A stretch of DNA of 64,000 nucleotides from Clarkia xantiana subsp. parviflora (GCA_036873135.1 JAPTYO010000009.1:24325756-24389755), one strand, 5' to 3'; positions 49,630-62,182 are shown, counted from the stretch's first letter. Notes: generated by a model not told the origin, from the sequence alone. Numbers and translations are program-made.

Positions 49630-49683
49630 ATGTGTTGGGTCGCGCAGACGCGCGTAGTGTTGGGTCGCGCAGACGCGCGTAGT
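49630..49683 (+). repeat. tandem duplication TGGGTCGCGCAGACGCGCGT
   Basis: A 22-23 bp unit occurs twice in direct succession within the R1 interior. Confidence 0.9.
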
Positions 49684-50571
49684 GCCGTATAGGCTGTATA
49701 AGTATCGGGACGAGGCCCTTACTGACATAGAGTTGCCCCCGTATAGAGGATGTTCGCTATGTAGTAGTTGTGAACTTATAAAACCGTAGGTGTGGAGTTT
49801 CCCTCGCAATGGGGGTGTTCACCATGTAGTTGTCTCGGACGCGGGGTGCTGACCCTTGTGCCAAATGCTACTTGGGTTTTCCAAAGTAGGATGCATTCTA
49901 TGACTGCTACTCGTTTTTTCCAAGGTTGGGTGCATTCAACGACTATTACTTGATGTTTCCGAGGTAGGAGAAGGCCAGAGGTCGACGAGTCGACGTGCCC
50001 TTCCATGTCGTTGGTTAGAGGTCGGCGAGGCGACATGCCTATCCATGTTGTTGCCGCTACCTGACGTTTTCAAGATAGAGTGCATCCTGCGACCGCTACT
50101 TGGTTGTAGATATGTTGATGTGACGCAAAGATATGAAAGTCATTTGGCGATTTGCGGACATAATAGCCGCTTAGAGGTGTGTGGACATGATAGCCATTTA
50201 GTAGTGCGCAGACCTGATAGTCGCTTCAAGAAATGCGGCCATGATAGCCGCATAGAGATGTGTGGACATGATGGGCACTTGGTGTATCTGTTAGGTGCTT
50301 TGTATGTGAGGTGGTAGATCTTGCATTGACATGTCGACGCGTGTGCGCGGTGTTGCGCTTATGTCTTATACTTAGAATTTAGAAGCGGGTCGTTATCCTT
50401 TGTCGACGTGTTGAAACATGCGCACGTTGCGCCAGGTGTCTATGTACTTAGTTTTTTAATGGGAGGTGTAACTCCTCCTCTTATTGTGTTGACGCGCGGT
50501 TTCTATATGTTTGGTATGGTAGTCCCTGCGAATCTCGCAAGCTGGCGATCTTAGAGTAACTGTGTTACACT

Positions 50572-51900
50572 ATGACTTTTTACGACTTCTTGTTTGTAGG
50601 CTGTTCTTCTAATGTGACGAATCGCGTTGTTGCTGTTGCGGACACTCCGCCTCATTCCAAAACCAAAGGAGCTGACTCTGAGATGCGTCCCTCGAGCGAT
50701 CCTAAGCGGTCGAAATCTAGCAGTGGCGAGGCGTCGAACGTTAAGGGTCAGGCTCGCGCGCCTGCTATGTCTGCCCCCTGGTCGAGGGACCGGACCTTGG
50801 AGGAGAGGTCTCCTCGTTAAGTTGTGTAATTTGCCTTTATTTTCTTGCTATAATTTGATGTTTGGGCATTCTTGTTTACATTTGTGTGCGTTCATAGGTA
50901 TTGCGCCCCTTGCCGCGCTCACCTGGCCTGACTTGGTTCGTCCTGCCAAGGACGCTATCACTGGTGGGGAGTGGGCACCCTTTTCTTGTTGGGGGGGCAC
51001 GTTTTGCCGAAGGTGCCAACTTGACTACTCCCGAGGTGGGAGTACGTGTGTTCCGACATATTATTCCTCTTGTTGATCGAAGGGTTCATCCCAGCGAACC
51101 TGAGGATGCGCACTCGTATGTTGAGGGTGTGATGACATGTCTTGCGTCTGTAAGTATTCGTCCTTACTCTTTTATAACTTGTCTTTATTCCTTTGTGATT
51201 TAACTCACGGAGGAGAAGAAGGCACTTTAGGAGAAGTGCGACATGGTATGTCGCGAGCTGGCGAGCGTGAAGGAGATGGCGTGCTTCTTGGATTTGAAGG
51301 TTGCTGACTTAGAGGCGGGAACCTCATCACGTCAGGTTCGAGTTGTTGTACTCGAGTTTGCTGTTGTTGCCCTTCATAAGAAGGTTGCTGAGGATAGCGA
51401 GGCGCACGGCCTTGCCGTGCAAGCTGTGGAGGAGAAGGCCTATGCAGTAGGCAAGGTTGATGATGTGGTGGAGTACAAAGACTCGGAGTCCTATAGGACT
51501 GAGATTCGGGCAGGTGCTGACGACCTGTTGTACGTTCCATCGAGGGCTTTATTGAACATGTATCTACTGTTGCCCTTGATTTCCGCTTTGATCAGTTGGG
51601 TGTATATGCCACATTTGCCACTGGGCATGTGGCTGCCTTGCGTCTTAGAGACGGGATGTTGTGGAGAATGCCCCCCAGATTTCTGAGGCGCCTGCCCTTA
51701 AGGTTATTGAGGTGGATGCCCCCGAGGACGTTGAGGCGACTGCCTCCTGTGATGTTGTGGCTGATATTCGCCAGTATGAATTGGTATTTGATGATGATGG
51801 TGAGTTGAGTATAGTGGTGGGGGCTCCTCTGGATGAGGTTGTAGCCGATGCATGCGGTGATGCTATTGTTGTCGATGTTCCTGACGTGGCGTCGGGTTGA
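50572..51900 (+). pseudogene. broken gag-like region of the R1 element
   Basis: Open segments in changing frames share one orientation. The first (50572-50820) is Ser/Arg-rich. A second frame (50901-51130) has VGVRVFRHIIPLVDRRVHPS. At 51243-51540 a Leu/Ala/Glu-rich, coiled-coil-like stretch has ELASVKE and LEAGTSS, followed by VEYKDSESYRTEI. 51661-51900 is an acidic C-terminus (DDDGELS). This plan (basic N-terminus, coiled coil, acidic tail) occurs in gag-like frames of plant non-autonomous LTR elements. I infer a gag relationship from position and plan only. Stops and frameshifts disrupt it. Confidence 0.45.
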
Positions 51901-52259
51901 TTGTTGGTTTCATATTGAACCTTTGTATATAGTTTTGGTTCCCCGTGTCGGGTTGAGGTTGCACTTGGGGTGTTGTCCCTTTGAACCTTTTATGCTTATG
52001 TTTTGATGCTTGACATTGTCATATGAACTTGTCATGGATAGTTTAGTAATGCATGATAACTTGGTAGTAATATTTCATACCTTTGTTTTCATGATTGTCC
52101 ATGTGGTGTGGACTATTGAGTAGAGTTAAGAATCGTCCTCTGATTGGATGTAGCATTCGTAGTTGTAGTTAGGAGATATGTCCCTGGGTTGCTTGCCCCT
52201 CTTGGTTATACCAAGGCATGGCGTAATGAGGATGTAGTAAACACATGTATTGTATGCTT

Positions 52260-52960
52260 GCCGTATTTCATGGGTAGTATCGTGCAAGACTTTAGAGTGA
52301 CGCTTGGCATTTATGGGTAGTAACGCGCAATGCCTTAGAGTGACACTTGACATTTATGGGTAGTAATGTGCAAGGCCATTGTCCTGGTACTTGACATTTA
52401 TGAGTAGTAATGCACAAGATCCACACTCGCACGTAAACATGTCGTCTCGACGAGGCGAGACCTTAGTTTTTACCGTCTCTTAGTCCACTCTAAGGCGACG
52501 TTATCCCAAGACGTTACTTGTCAGTTTGGTGCGTTTTTCCATCTGTTAGTAGGGAACACCCCGCGTAACGTTGTTGCAAGGCGTTCTGTTGGCTAACCCA
52601 ATTACTTGCCCTGCGATGCTAGTACGCCTCTACTTTGTTAGTCAAAGGGAAGTGACAGAGGTCGTGTAATACGCCTTGTAGTTTATACCGTCTTTTGGGC
52701 CATTCCAAAGCGACATTGTAGCAAGACACGACTTGCCAATTTTGAAAGTGTTTTGATCCGCTACTTGGGCACCCCAGTTATAGCGTAGAGGCGAGGTGTT
52801 CCTTGGCTAGTCCGTATACTGACTTTGCGATGCTACTACACCTCTACCTGGTTAATCCAGGGGGCTGCACAAGTTCGCATTACACGACTTGTAGTTTTTT
52901 CCGTCTCTTAGGCCATTCCAAGGCGACGTTGTGGCAAGACACTACTTGCTTAGTTGGAGT
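52260..52960. repeat. two tandem-repeat fields in the R1 interior
   Basis: 52268-52430 has three to four units of CATTTATGGGTAGTAACGCG followed by CAA..CCTTAGAGTGAC. 52440-52960 has about three units near 230 bp. Each holds CGTCTCTTAGGCCATTCCAA (or a variant), GCGAC, TT..AAGAC and ACTTGCC. Confidence 0.7.
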
Positions 52961-53129
52961 GTTTTGTTTCCGTTATTTGTTCACGGACAAGATAACGTTT
53001 TACAAGAGTCGACTTGTAGGTTTGGTGAATTTTTCGCTGCGTTGTGTATTGCGGCGATTGTATGATATGTTCCTCTTGGCGTAGAAGGGTGGTACGTAAT
53101 AGTGAACGCTACTTGTGGGTAGTAGTAGG

Positions 53130-53390
53130 TTCTCATGGGGTTGCCCTCGTAAAGAGGATGTCGCGCCATGTTTCATGGGGTTACCCTCGTATAGAGGATG
53201 TCGCGCCATGTAAATATTTAGCAATCCATACTAGGTGTATTTTCCTCAGTAAGGTGTCATGGGGTTGCCCTCGTAAAGAGGATGTCGCGCCATGTGAATG
53301 TGTGGGGTTGCCCTCGTATAGAGGATGCCGCACCACGTAGTTGTGTGGGGTTTCCCTCTTAAAGAGGATGTCACACCACGTAGTAGATGA
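53130..53390 (+). repeat. minisatellite GGGGTTGCCCTCGTAAAGAG
   Basis: Five units of about 36 bp (GGGGTTGCCCTCGTAAAGAG then GATGTCGCGCCATG) lie near 53136, 53178, 53260, 53303 and 53346. The spacing is irregular. A diverged relative is near 49735-49750. Confidence 0.85.
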
Positions 53391-54149
53391 TCACCTCTTG
53401 GTTAAAAAATCCAAGGAATGGTCGTTACTAGCATGTACCGTGTTTATAGTATCCATAGTGATTACTCCCTGTAATCTAACACGTGGATGCCTCGGTAAGT
53501 GCGTGTAAGCATATGTACGTGCGTGTAGGCACATGTAGGTGCGCGTAGGCACATGTAGGTGCGCGGGATTGCCTGGATACTATCCATCCGTGTTAGAGTC
53601 GCCTCCTTCTTATTTGCTCGACGAAGGAGTATTTGTAGGATGTTGGATATAACTAAGTCGTCTTTTCCACGTGATGGGTTTGGCACAGATGTGCATATAG
53701 CGCAGGAGTCGATATTGAATAACGTTTCACACTGGTGATCGGGTTGCCCCTGTGTCGGTCGTGAGAAACCCTCGGTTTGAGGTCTCGTCAACCTTGTGTT
53801 GAGTATATACTTGCTTTGTGTTGATCGCCCATAGGTACAACTTGCAATTATGTTACTGTAAATATATAGTTGTTACTATAAATGATACGCTTGTGATAGG
53901 TGTGCTAGCAGGTGTCTGGGGGATTCGCATTGGTACCCCCACTATAAGGTTTGGACTAGGTCGTCTTGTCAATGGCTTCAGTCGAAGAGGATTTCTAGCA
54001 GTAGCGTTCCCTTCGCCGAGCCGGAGTGATCACGACACGTGAAAACTTTTGGTCGAACGTCGATGATTGGTGGTAATAGATGTTGCAATTGTGGCAGTGT
54101 TAGTAGTGGTAGCAGCGATTGTTGCTGCCTTGGTGCACCTTGTTGTAGG

Positions 54150-55557
54150 CAGGGACGGAGCTAGAATTTGAGGTCAGAGGGGGCAAGATATATGTATAAT
54201 TTTTTTTTCCAAACAAAGTAGACTATTAAAATGCATATGAATACTTGTAGTGTTAATTAGAGTATGATTAACATCTTTTACCATTGTTCTCAATGAAAAA
54301 TTATTTTTGTTAACAGAACTTTCTTATTCATTTTTTTAAAATTATTTTTTTCTGCCAAAAAATAAAAAAAAACCTATTATAAACGTATTGTTATATTTTT
54401 TTTTGGCCAAAAAACGTATTGTTATTAAAAAAATTGATTAATACCTATCAAAATGAACCTAATAATTATTTTGAATATATATAAAGCAAAAATAAACTTA
54501 TAAACTTGTTATATTATTACCCAATTTCGGTGGACAAAAAAAATCAACATATTTTAAAACCAACAAATATAAATTAACTACAAAAAAAACATACTTTAAA
54601 CCAACATAATAAGCCCAAAGTGGTCCAAAAAACTATCTAAGCCCACCGACTCAGTGGTAATTAGTAGTTGTTTTCTACTAAACAAAATTATTTATTTATA
54701 CTCTATCTAACTGAGTCGCCGTACTCTTCCCTATTCTGATTGTTCTCCTTCATTCTTCTCTAGTTCTTCTAAGTTTAAATCCTTCATCTCCTTCTAATTT
54801 AAGAGATATACAACAATCTTTTTTCTAAATCAAGTTTCTATCACTAATTAATAGGAGGTTTCCTTCAATTTTCTACATCCGGAGATAATCTAGATTCTAG
54901 TAAAGAGATTCATAAGAAAATAATGTACTTTTCATGATTGATTTGGAGGCTGGAGCGCATGCACGGTTGGTTCAGTCTTAAATACCTCTTCTCTTTCCTG
55001 AATTTGGTCTTAATTAGAAACTTCAGGCTGATTGGATCTGGAGCTGAAAATGGTTTGTATTAACACTTCAATCTTGAGGAATTTTGATTTTGCTGCAGCT
55101 CCAAGACAAAGACATTTGAAGTTTTTTTGTAATAGCTCTAAGATTCTTCTGTTTTTTTTAGACAAGCTCTCTTCCATTTGAGGAAGTGACAGTGGTAGAT
55201 ATTAAAATTTTGTGAATTCTGCAGTCCAAAATTGTGTAATCAGAGCAGAATTTTTTTATTATTAACATTTCTTATTTAGTAAAAGTTGTAGTTCTTCAAG
55301 AAATTTGATTGTGTTATATGCTTTTAGATTTCCATATTTTTGTTTCTGAAATTACTATGTATTGGGAGTCTGATAATCATCTGTGCACTGCAAACTGAAA
55401 CTCCAAGAGGCAATTTAAAAATCCAGAGGGGGCAAAATCCTAAACTTCGGAGGAGCAAAGTTGAATATAATTAAATTATATAGGGTTTTCATGGTGTTTA
55501 CTAAAAGTCCAGAGGGGGCAAATTGCCCCCTCGGGGCCTTGACTAGCTCCGTGCTTG
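54150..55557. mobile_element. non-autonomous hAT element inside R1
   Basis: The TIRs are CAGGGACGGAGCTAG at 54150 and CTAGCTCCGTGCTTG at 55557 (13 of 15 complementary). A perfect 8-bp duplication GTTGTAGG (54142-54149 and 55558-55565) marks the hAT superfamily. GAGGGGGCAA blocks lie near both ends. The AT-rich interior has no transposase. Confidence 0.9.
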
Positions 55558-55876
55558 GTTGTAGGGGTGGCGGTAGAAGCAGTGGCCATATCGGTGGTTA
55601 CGACGTCAGAGTAGGGTAGCGTAGCGCGACGTAGCGCTCCAGTGTTGGTCTTTGCATGTCTCTTTTCTGGACCATGCATCTCCTATTGGGAAGCCTCTAT
55701 GAATGTCCGCATTTGGATTGGTTCATCATCATGTTGGTGTTCTTCAGCATGTTGCATCTTCTAGGACGCGTATGCTTCCCTTGCATAACACCACCATGTT
55801 TGACGTATATGTTTGCCATATAGTTGTTGCTGGTAAGCGAGAGCTTGTTCATTCAAATCTCGCGACGACGCCAAAA

Positions 55877-56714
55877 TGTTGGATCCTGACTCTTCGCGGG
55901 TCGCTGACTCGAAAGTCATCGGGTCCTTGAAGTGTTGTGTAGTTATGCTAACGGGTTGATTGAGCTCGCGGGTGTCCAACAGTCGGGATGTCGGACTGTC
56001 GGAGAGTCGAAGCGTCGGACTGCTGGACTTTCAGAGAGTCGGAGCGTCGGACTGTTGGGGACTTGCAGGACCTTGAATTGACTAAGTGTTTGAATGTCTT
56101 GTAGTGTCCGCGCATGCGTGCACCTTGCGGAGTATGCGCGCCTTGCGGAGTATGCGCGTATGCATGCCTTGCAGTGTATGCATGTGTGCATGCCTTGCGG
56201 TGTAGACGCGCCTCTTCATGACACCTGCACAAGGGGCAATATCGCACACCACACAGAGGGGGGGTGGAGTGCGATGAACCCTCTCCGATGCTTAAATCAG
56301 AGATCTAAAGAGAGAAAACTAGAGAGAGGTCAGAACTTCTGCGTCCACTTAATTATTAAATGAGTGATCAAGACTCCTATTTATAGGGAACCTTGGAATC
56401 AAACCCAGTTTTGAACGGTCCAACGCCGGTTTAATGTAAAATGCGAACCGGGCGTGGACGAGCGTGAAGTTGACGTCGGGGAGACCGACACGTGTCGTGT
56501 ACACATATATAGGGGTTCGCGCATATCCGTAGGCGTAATCCGAAGGTCCGGATTGTGGTGACAATCCGGACGAGTTTTTCGTCCGGGATACGCGCGTGCG
56601 TATCCCAGACCATTTTGAACTCACGGGTGATTATTTTAGAACTGTTGGTGGGTTTGACGTGTAAACGAGGTCCGAATAGTATAAAACGAACCCGAATCAG
56701 ACGTATACCCATCA
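55877..56714 (+). repeat. 3' LTR of the R1 element
   Basis: Matches 47503-48341 end to end with scattered differences. It is preceded by GACGACGCCAAAA, as is the LTR at 69 (GACGGCGCCAAG). Confidence 0.85.
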
Positions 56715-56719
56715 GATAT

Positions 56720-57282
56720 CAAGGTTTCTTAAACTAAAGTGAATAATAAGAAAAAATTGATCGACACAAAATTATTACCTCTCCAAGATTAATGAATTAG
56801 GTTAGTTCTTAATTCACTCGAATTTAAATGACGTCAATTGTGACCCAAAAATCTGGTTAGAAATTATAATCGTAAAGTGTAATTAATAATTATAAATTTA
56901 TTAATTATTGTTTGAATTACATAATTATATTATTTGATATGTATACAATTCCATATTTTAGTTTAATATGTAAAAATAAAAATTATAAATTCAATATTAT
57001 CAAAATCGTACATCGAGCTAATAAAACATAAGTGCAATTTTTGGAGCCAAATTGGTCAATTATATTAGTTTACCGAATCAAACCATGAATTATACTATAA
57101 TACCTTAAATAATTTCCAACATTACATAAGTCTAGTTCAATTACTATTTAGTATTTACAATTATTAATTTATTTACCACAGCCAATTATTATTTTTAAAA
57201 GCTTATATGTATAGCCCCAACCCAACTTATATTAGTAAGCTTTAGTATTATCACTACTAACCCTAATTAGTATTGATTAAAA
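56720..57282. other. AT-rich intergenic DNA
   Basis: No gene. Confidence 0.5.
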
Positions 57283-57634
57283 AAAATATCAGGTCTTTTG
57301 ATCTATGATGTTTGACCAATTTTGGGTTTTGATTCATGAATTTTTTTTTTTTTGTCTAGTTTTTGTACCATATGTTTGCAGATTTTTCTAGTTTTGGTCC
57401 AACCGTTACATTCCGTTCATTTTTTCCGTTAAGTGACATGTGCAAGTCACGTGATCTACCCTAAACTTTCAATTTTGTTCAAATTTGGAGGAATTTTCAC
57501 CCTAAACCTAGTTCAATTTGGGCGAATTGAACTAGGTTTAATAGGTCAAATTTGGAGAAATTGACACCCTAAACATTTTTTTTTTTTTGGTAAATACAAG
57601 CAACTATAAATTATTAGACAACTACTTCCCTCTC

Positions 57635-58492
57635 TTAGGATTGTCCTAAACAATCATACAAAATAAGCGGCTTAGGTCTTGAAGGGAGCTCATTAATGAT
57701 CACAAAAGATCCATCCATCATCGCTGCTTCCTTTGCTAGTTGATCTGCAACATTGTTTGCTTCACGATAGACGTGTCTGAATTTTAATCTTCTAAAGGAC
57801 TTCATGAGTTTCCTGCAGTCACAGATTAAAGGCATTATAGGTCTATCTTCAGTTGACTCCTCGACAATGAGGTTAATAGCTTCCTTAGCATCCATTTCCA
57901 CATAGACCGAATCTTTGTTTAGGTTTGTTGCCATGGTTAGGCCATCCCTCAACGCCCAAAGTTCCACCACAAGGCTATTTGTGATCCCAAGTCTCCTTTG
58001 AAAACATTTGATCCAACCACCAAATTCATTTCTAAGAATTCCGCCTCCTCCAGCTTGCCCAGGATTGCCAATGGCTGACCCGTCAATATTCAGCTTTATC
58101 CAGCCATGTGGAGGGGGACACCACTTGACATGAATAATGGCCTTTGAGATCAGAGAGTTAGGTTTTCCAAGAATACCAGAGACTTCTTTCGCCTGTTCCA
58201 CAATAAAGGTAACCAAGTTAGGAGAAAAAACATGTTTATTGAATAGCAGAGAGTTCATATTCCTCCTCCAAATAACCCATATAGCAGTTGTAAAAATATA
58301 CTTCCACTCTATGTTGGACCTGTGCAAGTCAGAGATCCTGCAGTTTGAAAACATCCATTGAAACATATCAACTGAGAAAAAGTTTTGGATAGATGGTGGA
58401 ATTCCAATCTCCATCCAAACTTTCTTAGACACGGTACAATCTCTTAGAACATGACAAATATCTTCCTCTTCTTGTTGACATATGGGGCACAT
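57635..58492 (-). pseudogene. LINE C-terminal segment: zinc finger and RNase H
   Basis: An open frame of 285 codons. It starts inside the zf-RVT finger (CPICQQEEEDICHVLRDC), then a WVIWRRNMNSLLF linker. It ends in an RVT_3-type RNase H whose acidic residues appear in LNIDGSA, VVELWALRDGL, VEMDAKEA and NNVADQLAKEA. The apparent Met start is an artefact of the MULE inserted at 58501, which separates it from the upstream frame. It belongs to the LINE and not to a host gene. Confidence 0.85.
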
Positions 58493-58500
58493 AGGATTAA

Positions 58501-59241
58501 GGGTTTATAGGTCATTTGGTACCCTATGTTTGCCCACTTTTGGCTTTTGGTACCACATGTTTGATTTTGCATATTTTTGGTACCATATGTTTGCCAATTG
58601 TATACTTTTGGTCCGACCGTTAGTTGACCGTCAGTTTAACCGTTAAATAGTCACGTGACTTGCACATGCATAGCCCCAAATTTTGATTTTATTCAATTTA
58701 GTTTTCAATTTTTTTATCCTAACTTTTTAATTTTGCAATTTAGCCCTTAAACATTTTCAACCACACCCTAGGACTAAATTGACCTAGCAATGGTTCGACT
58801 CATGGCTAGGTCGGACCATGGCTAGGTCAATTTAGCAATTGGGTCCAATTGACCTAGCCATGGTTCGACCCATGGTTAGGTCGGACCATGGTTAGGGTTG
58901 CCCGGGTCCGGCGACCCTAGCCATGGTCCGACCTAGCCATGGGTCTAACCATGGCTATGTCAATTTAGTCCTAGGGTGCGGTTGAAAATGTTTAAGGGCT
59001 AAATTGCGAAAATAAAAAGTTACGACAAAAAATTTGAGGACTAAATTGAACAAAATCAAAATTTGGGGCTAGGCATGTGCAAGTCACGTGACTATATAAC
59101 GGTCAAACTGACGGTCAACTAACGGTCGGACCAAAAGTATATAATTGGCAAACGTATGGTACCAAAAATAGGCAAAATCAAACATGTGGTACCAAAAGCC
59201 AAAAGTGGGCAAACATAGGGTACCAAAAAACCTATAAACCC
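58501..59241. mobile_element. MULE-type foldback MITE, terminal family B, copy 2
   Basis: GGGTTTATAGGTCATTTGG ... CCTATAAACCC with a perfect 9-bp duplication TAGGATTAA (58492-58500 and 59242-59250). The arms and palindromic centre match 23036-23821. It is inserted in the zinc-finger coding part of the LINE, so it is the youngest layer of this nest. Confidence 0.93.
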
Positions 59242-59905
59242 TAGGATTAATGTTTAAACCTCTATCGCTCAAGTGTTTTGCCGTGAAGATTTTCTTGTGG
59301 CAACACAACCATATGAAAAATTGGATCATTGGGATGGTCTTACAAGGCCATATCCAGTTCCAATTTTTCCTTCACTACTATTGCACTTGTGAGCAATGAT
59401 TCCTTTGTGCACAGATGCAACAGTAGGGATACCTGAAGGAGAGTATCTCCATATATTTCTATCTTCCATGTCCCTAGCAATGCTAATGGGCGTGGAGATG
59501 AATCTGTCAATGATATCCTGAGGCAAAAACATTGATATTTTTTAGACATCGTAATAGCCATCAGCATTTAAGACATCAATAATTCTAAGGTTCTCCTCAT
59601 TTTCAGTTAGAGGACCTTGAATTAGAAGTCTCAGAGGAAACTCACCAACCAAATGTCAGACCACACTTTAACCTTGTCACCCTTACCAATAGCCTAACCC
59701 AAGCCTTTGTCAAGGGTTTCTTTACCTTCTTGCAAAGCACTCCAGGTAGAAGTACACGACTTTGACGACCTATTTTTTATTATGGTGGGCCGAGGGTCCT
59801 GGATTTCTCCATTCTCCAAGCAAAGTTGGCTAACATAGCCTTATTACGGTCTCTTGTGGAGGTGATACCCAGACCTCCGCAATCTCTAGGCAAACAAACA
59901 TTATT

Positions 59906-60681
59906 TCAATTCACAACATGCATCTTTCTTCTCTCATCAGTAGATCCCCACAAAAAATTCCTACTTAATTTATCAAGCTCGTTACAAGTAGATGTAGGTA
60001 AAAGAGAGCATTGCATAATATGGATAGGAATAGAAGTCATAACAGATTTTATAAGAACAACTCTACCAGGAACAGACAAAAGTTTGGATTTCCAACCTGA
60101 GAGTTTTTTCTTAACTTTATCAACCACAAAATCAAAATATTTTTTTCCTCTTGTTTGATAAGTCAAGGGGGAAGCCAAGGTAATTACTAAAACATTCCAC
60201 TTTTGTAAGACCGAGATAGCAAGCAAATTGGTTGCCAACATCCATGCTAGAATTGTTGGAAAACATGATTTGAGATTTTTCAAAGCTAACTTTTTGACCT
60301 GAAAGTAAGCAAAAGCTATCTAAAACATTTTTTTATGGTGCAACAGTTCTTAATAGAAGCTTCACCCAACAAGATCAAATCATCAGCAAACATTAAGTGG
60401 GACAGAGGCAATGATCCTCTACCTACCTTAACGGGTTTCCAATTGCCTTTACCAATTTCATCTTCAATAAGAAAGCTAAGGTAATCCATGCAAAGAATGA
60501 AAATGTAAGGAGAGAGTGGGTCCCCTTGTCTAATTCCTCTTGATGGACAAAAAGCATCCAATTTACCACCATTAAACAGAATCGACACAGAAGTAGTGGA
60601 CACACATTCCATGATTAAAGAAACAAGGCTCATGGGGAATATAAAATGGACTAATGTTTTAAAAATAAAATCCCACTCCAA
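59906..60681 (-). pseudogene. LINE reverse transcriptase, broken
   Basis: Two frames (60681-60316 and 60283-59906) give the RT core with the FADD catalytic box, then the thumb. The frame shifts near 60300. Helical LDKLSRNFLWG near 59930 is typical of plant LINE RTs. Confidence 0.85.
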
Positions 60682-60926
60682 TCTATCATAAGCTTTTTCA
60701 AGATCAAGTTCAATTGGTCAATTCCTCCAACTTTGAAAAAATTGAAAGTTTATGGTGGATCACGTGATTTGCAGATGTCACTTAACGGAAAAAATTGACG
60801 GAATGTAACGGCCGGACAAAAACTAGAAAAATCTGCAAACATATGGTACCAAAACTACGAAAAAAAACATCATGGACCAAAACCCAAAAGTGGTCAAACA
60901 TCATGGACCAAAAGACATGTTAACCC

Positions 60927-62182
60927 TAAAATAAAACCTAACTAGTAAATACATATAAGTTGCGGTGTGACTTCAGACTTTCAGCTCTCTCCTGCAGCGC
61001 TTCTAGCCATCTCATATCACGGATGGCGAGCGATCTGTGACGGAGGTGGACAACCTGTGTGCTAGCTCTGTCAAGTTGACCTCCACACCGGTGTTAGCGA
61101 CTGTGACTCGCCCTAGCGTCTTCTGCATTCTCGTCTTGGTTCGAACCCAGCAGATCTGTGTTTGAACCCATGTCCACATGCAGAGGCCACCACCGCCAAC
61201 CCCGCTCGGCCCAACAGTCGCCATCACTTCGTCTCTGTAACCGCTACCGCTCCGCCCGCTTGGGGTCATCTTTTCCAGTGGGAATATCCGCTAGTTCAAG
61301 TCGGCATCAATTGTAAACCCTAAATTCTGCATCTGCTGGATGTTGAGCATCGGGATGGGTATATGTCTATTTATAACTATTGTAAAAGTAACATTTACTA
61401 TAACACTTAATCTCCTTAGTATAAATAAACTTGAATGTTTGAATTAATTGTTGGTTGTTTACTGTGGCGCTTCATCTCCTTACTATAAACCTTGATTTAT
61501 GACTTAATGCATTGGAATTGACACTCTATTACGGGGACTCGAACATGAATTGAAGGAGGCTAATGTGTTAAGCAGATATTCACTCTCCTGAAGTTTCTTC
61601 TTCTCTATACGTCGAATTGCATTTTGAAAGCATTTAATACAACTTTAGTAACAAACAGTAACGTAGATTGGCTAAAAAAAAAAGAATCTGATGTGTCAGC
61701 ACTCTACTGGTCCTTTAAATCTGATGTGGCAGCATAAGAATGACTCTCTTAATCTATCTCATATTGATTGTATAATATAATAGATTTATATAATTCTAAA
61801 TTATAAATTATAAAAAGGGTATATCTAGTGTATTTAACGATTTTTGTTCAACTTTCATAGAAAATGGGTAATACTACATATAAATAAACAGAGTATAATA
61901 AATAAAAATTAAATGGGGTAAATTTTTCCTATTATGGAACTAGATTGGCTGTGTATTCTGAATGATTCCTCAGGCAGCTGTGTTTATGAGACAGCCAGAT
62001 TCGGTGTCTCCAAACCACAACCATGCACAAATTAGATTAGAGCTACCATCTATCTTATCTTGTTCAACCCTTTCTTTGTCAGTGACTGGCGAGCGAAATT
62101 ACAGAAGCTGATCTGAACACGATCCAAACCCGGGTCACGTTGAAAACTGACGTCTCTAGTGAAATCTTTTATATAAGTAAAT
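60927..62182. other. intergenic DNA, one GC-richer patch
   Basis: 60980-61290 is GC-richer, with a minus frame (61269-61012) that I do not recognise. The rest is AT-rich. No gene is supported. Confidence 0.4.

Larger units (their letters stand above)
47503..56714 (+). mobile_element. complete non-autonomous R1 LTR retroelement, 9.2 kb
   Basis: Two LTRs (47503-48341 and 55877-56714, TGTTGGATCC...ATACCCATCA) flank 7.5 kb. The flanking 5-mers are GATGT (47498-47502) and GATAT (56715-56719), four of five matching, as for an ageing LTR-element TSD. The interior contains one broken gag-like region (50572-51900), several tandem-repeat fields, and an hAT insertion (54150-55557). No protease, integrase or RT is recognisable, so it depends on another element. 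Confidence 0.82.
57576..60716 (-). mobile_element. 5'-truncated L1-type LINE, broken
   Basis: A poly-T run on plus (57576-57588) is the poly-A tail of a minus-strand LINE. Reading leftward from 60716: RT palm (DLEKAYDRLEWD, SRGIRQGDPLSPYIF, FADDLILLGE, 60705-60316); RT thumb (KKKLSGWKSKLLSVPGRVVL, 60283-59906); zf-RVT region split by a MULE (KHLSDRGLN at about 59270; MCPICQQEEEDICHVLRDC at 58492); RNase H (58090-57640). The truncation lies inside the RT palm. Frames are broken at several points. Confidence 0.88.
57283..60926. mobile_element. family A MULE hairpin split by a LINE
   Basis: The left arm (about 57283-57575) and right arm (about 60717-60926, ending GTTAACCC) match the two arms of the element at 9691-10213, in the right orientation. 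The arms even pair at the split point (TTTGGAGAAATTGAC against GTCAATTCCTCC). The left terminus has mutated (ATATCAGGTC for TTAATAGGTC). Its 9-bp flank does not match the right flank TAAAATAAA. Between the arms lies a 5'-truncated minus-strand LINE. Confidence 0.7.

Noticed and set aside
53130..53390. Regularly repeated 36-bp units resembling a CRISPR array
   Set aside because: Spacing is irregular, there are no unique spacers of constant length, and it lies inside a plant LTR element.
57635..58492. 285-codon frame as a host RNase H gene
   Set aside because: The zinc finger and RNase H are the C-terminus of a LINE polyprotein, continuous with RT remnants across the MULE insertion.
60980..61290. 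GC-richer patch as a gene
   Set aside because: An 85-codon frame without family resemblance, with no splice partners or conserved motif visible.
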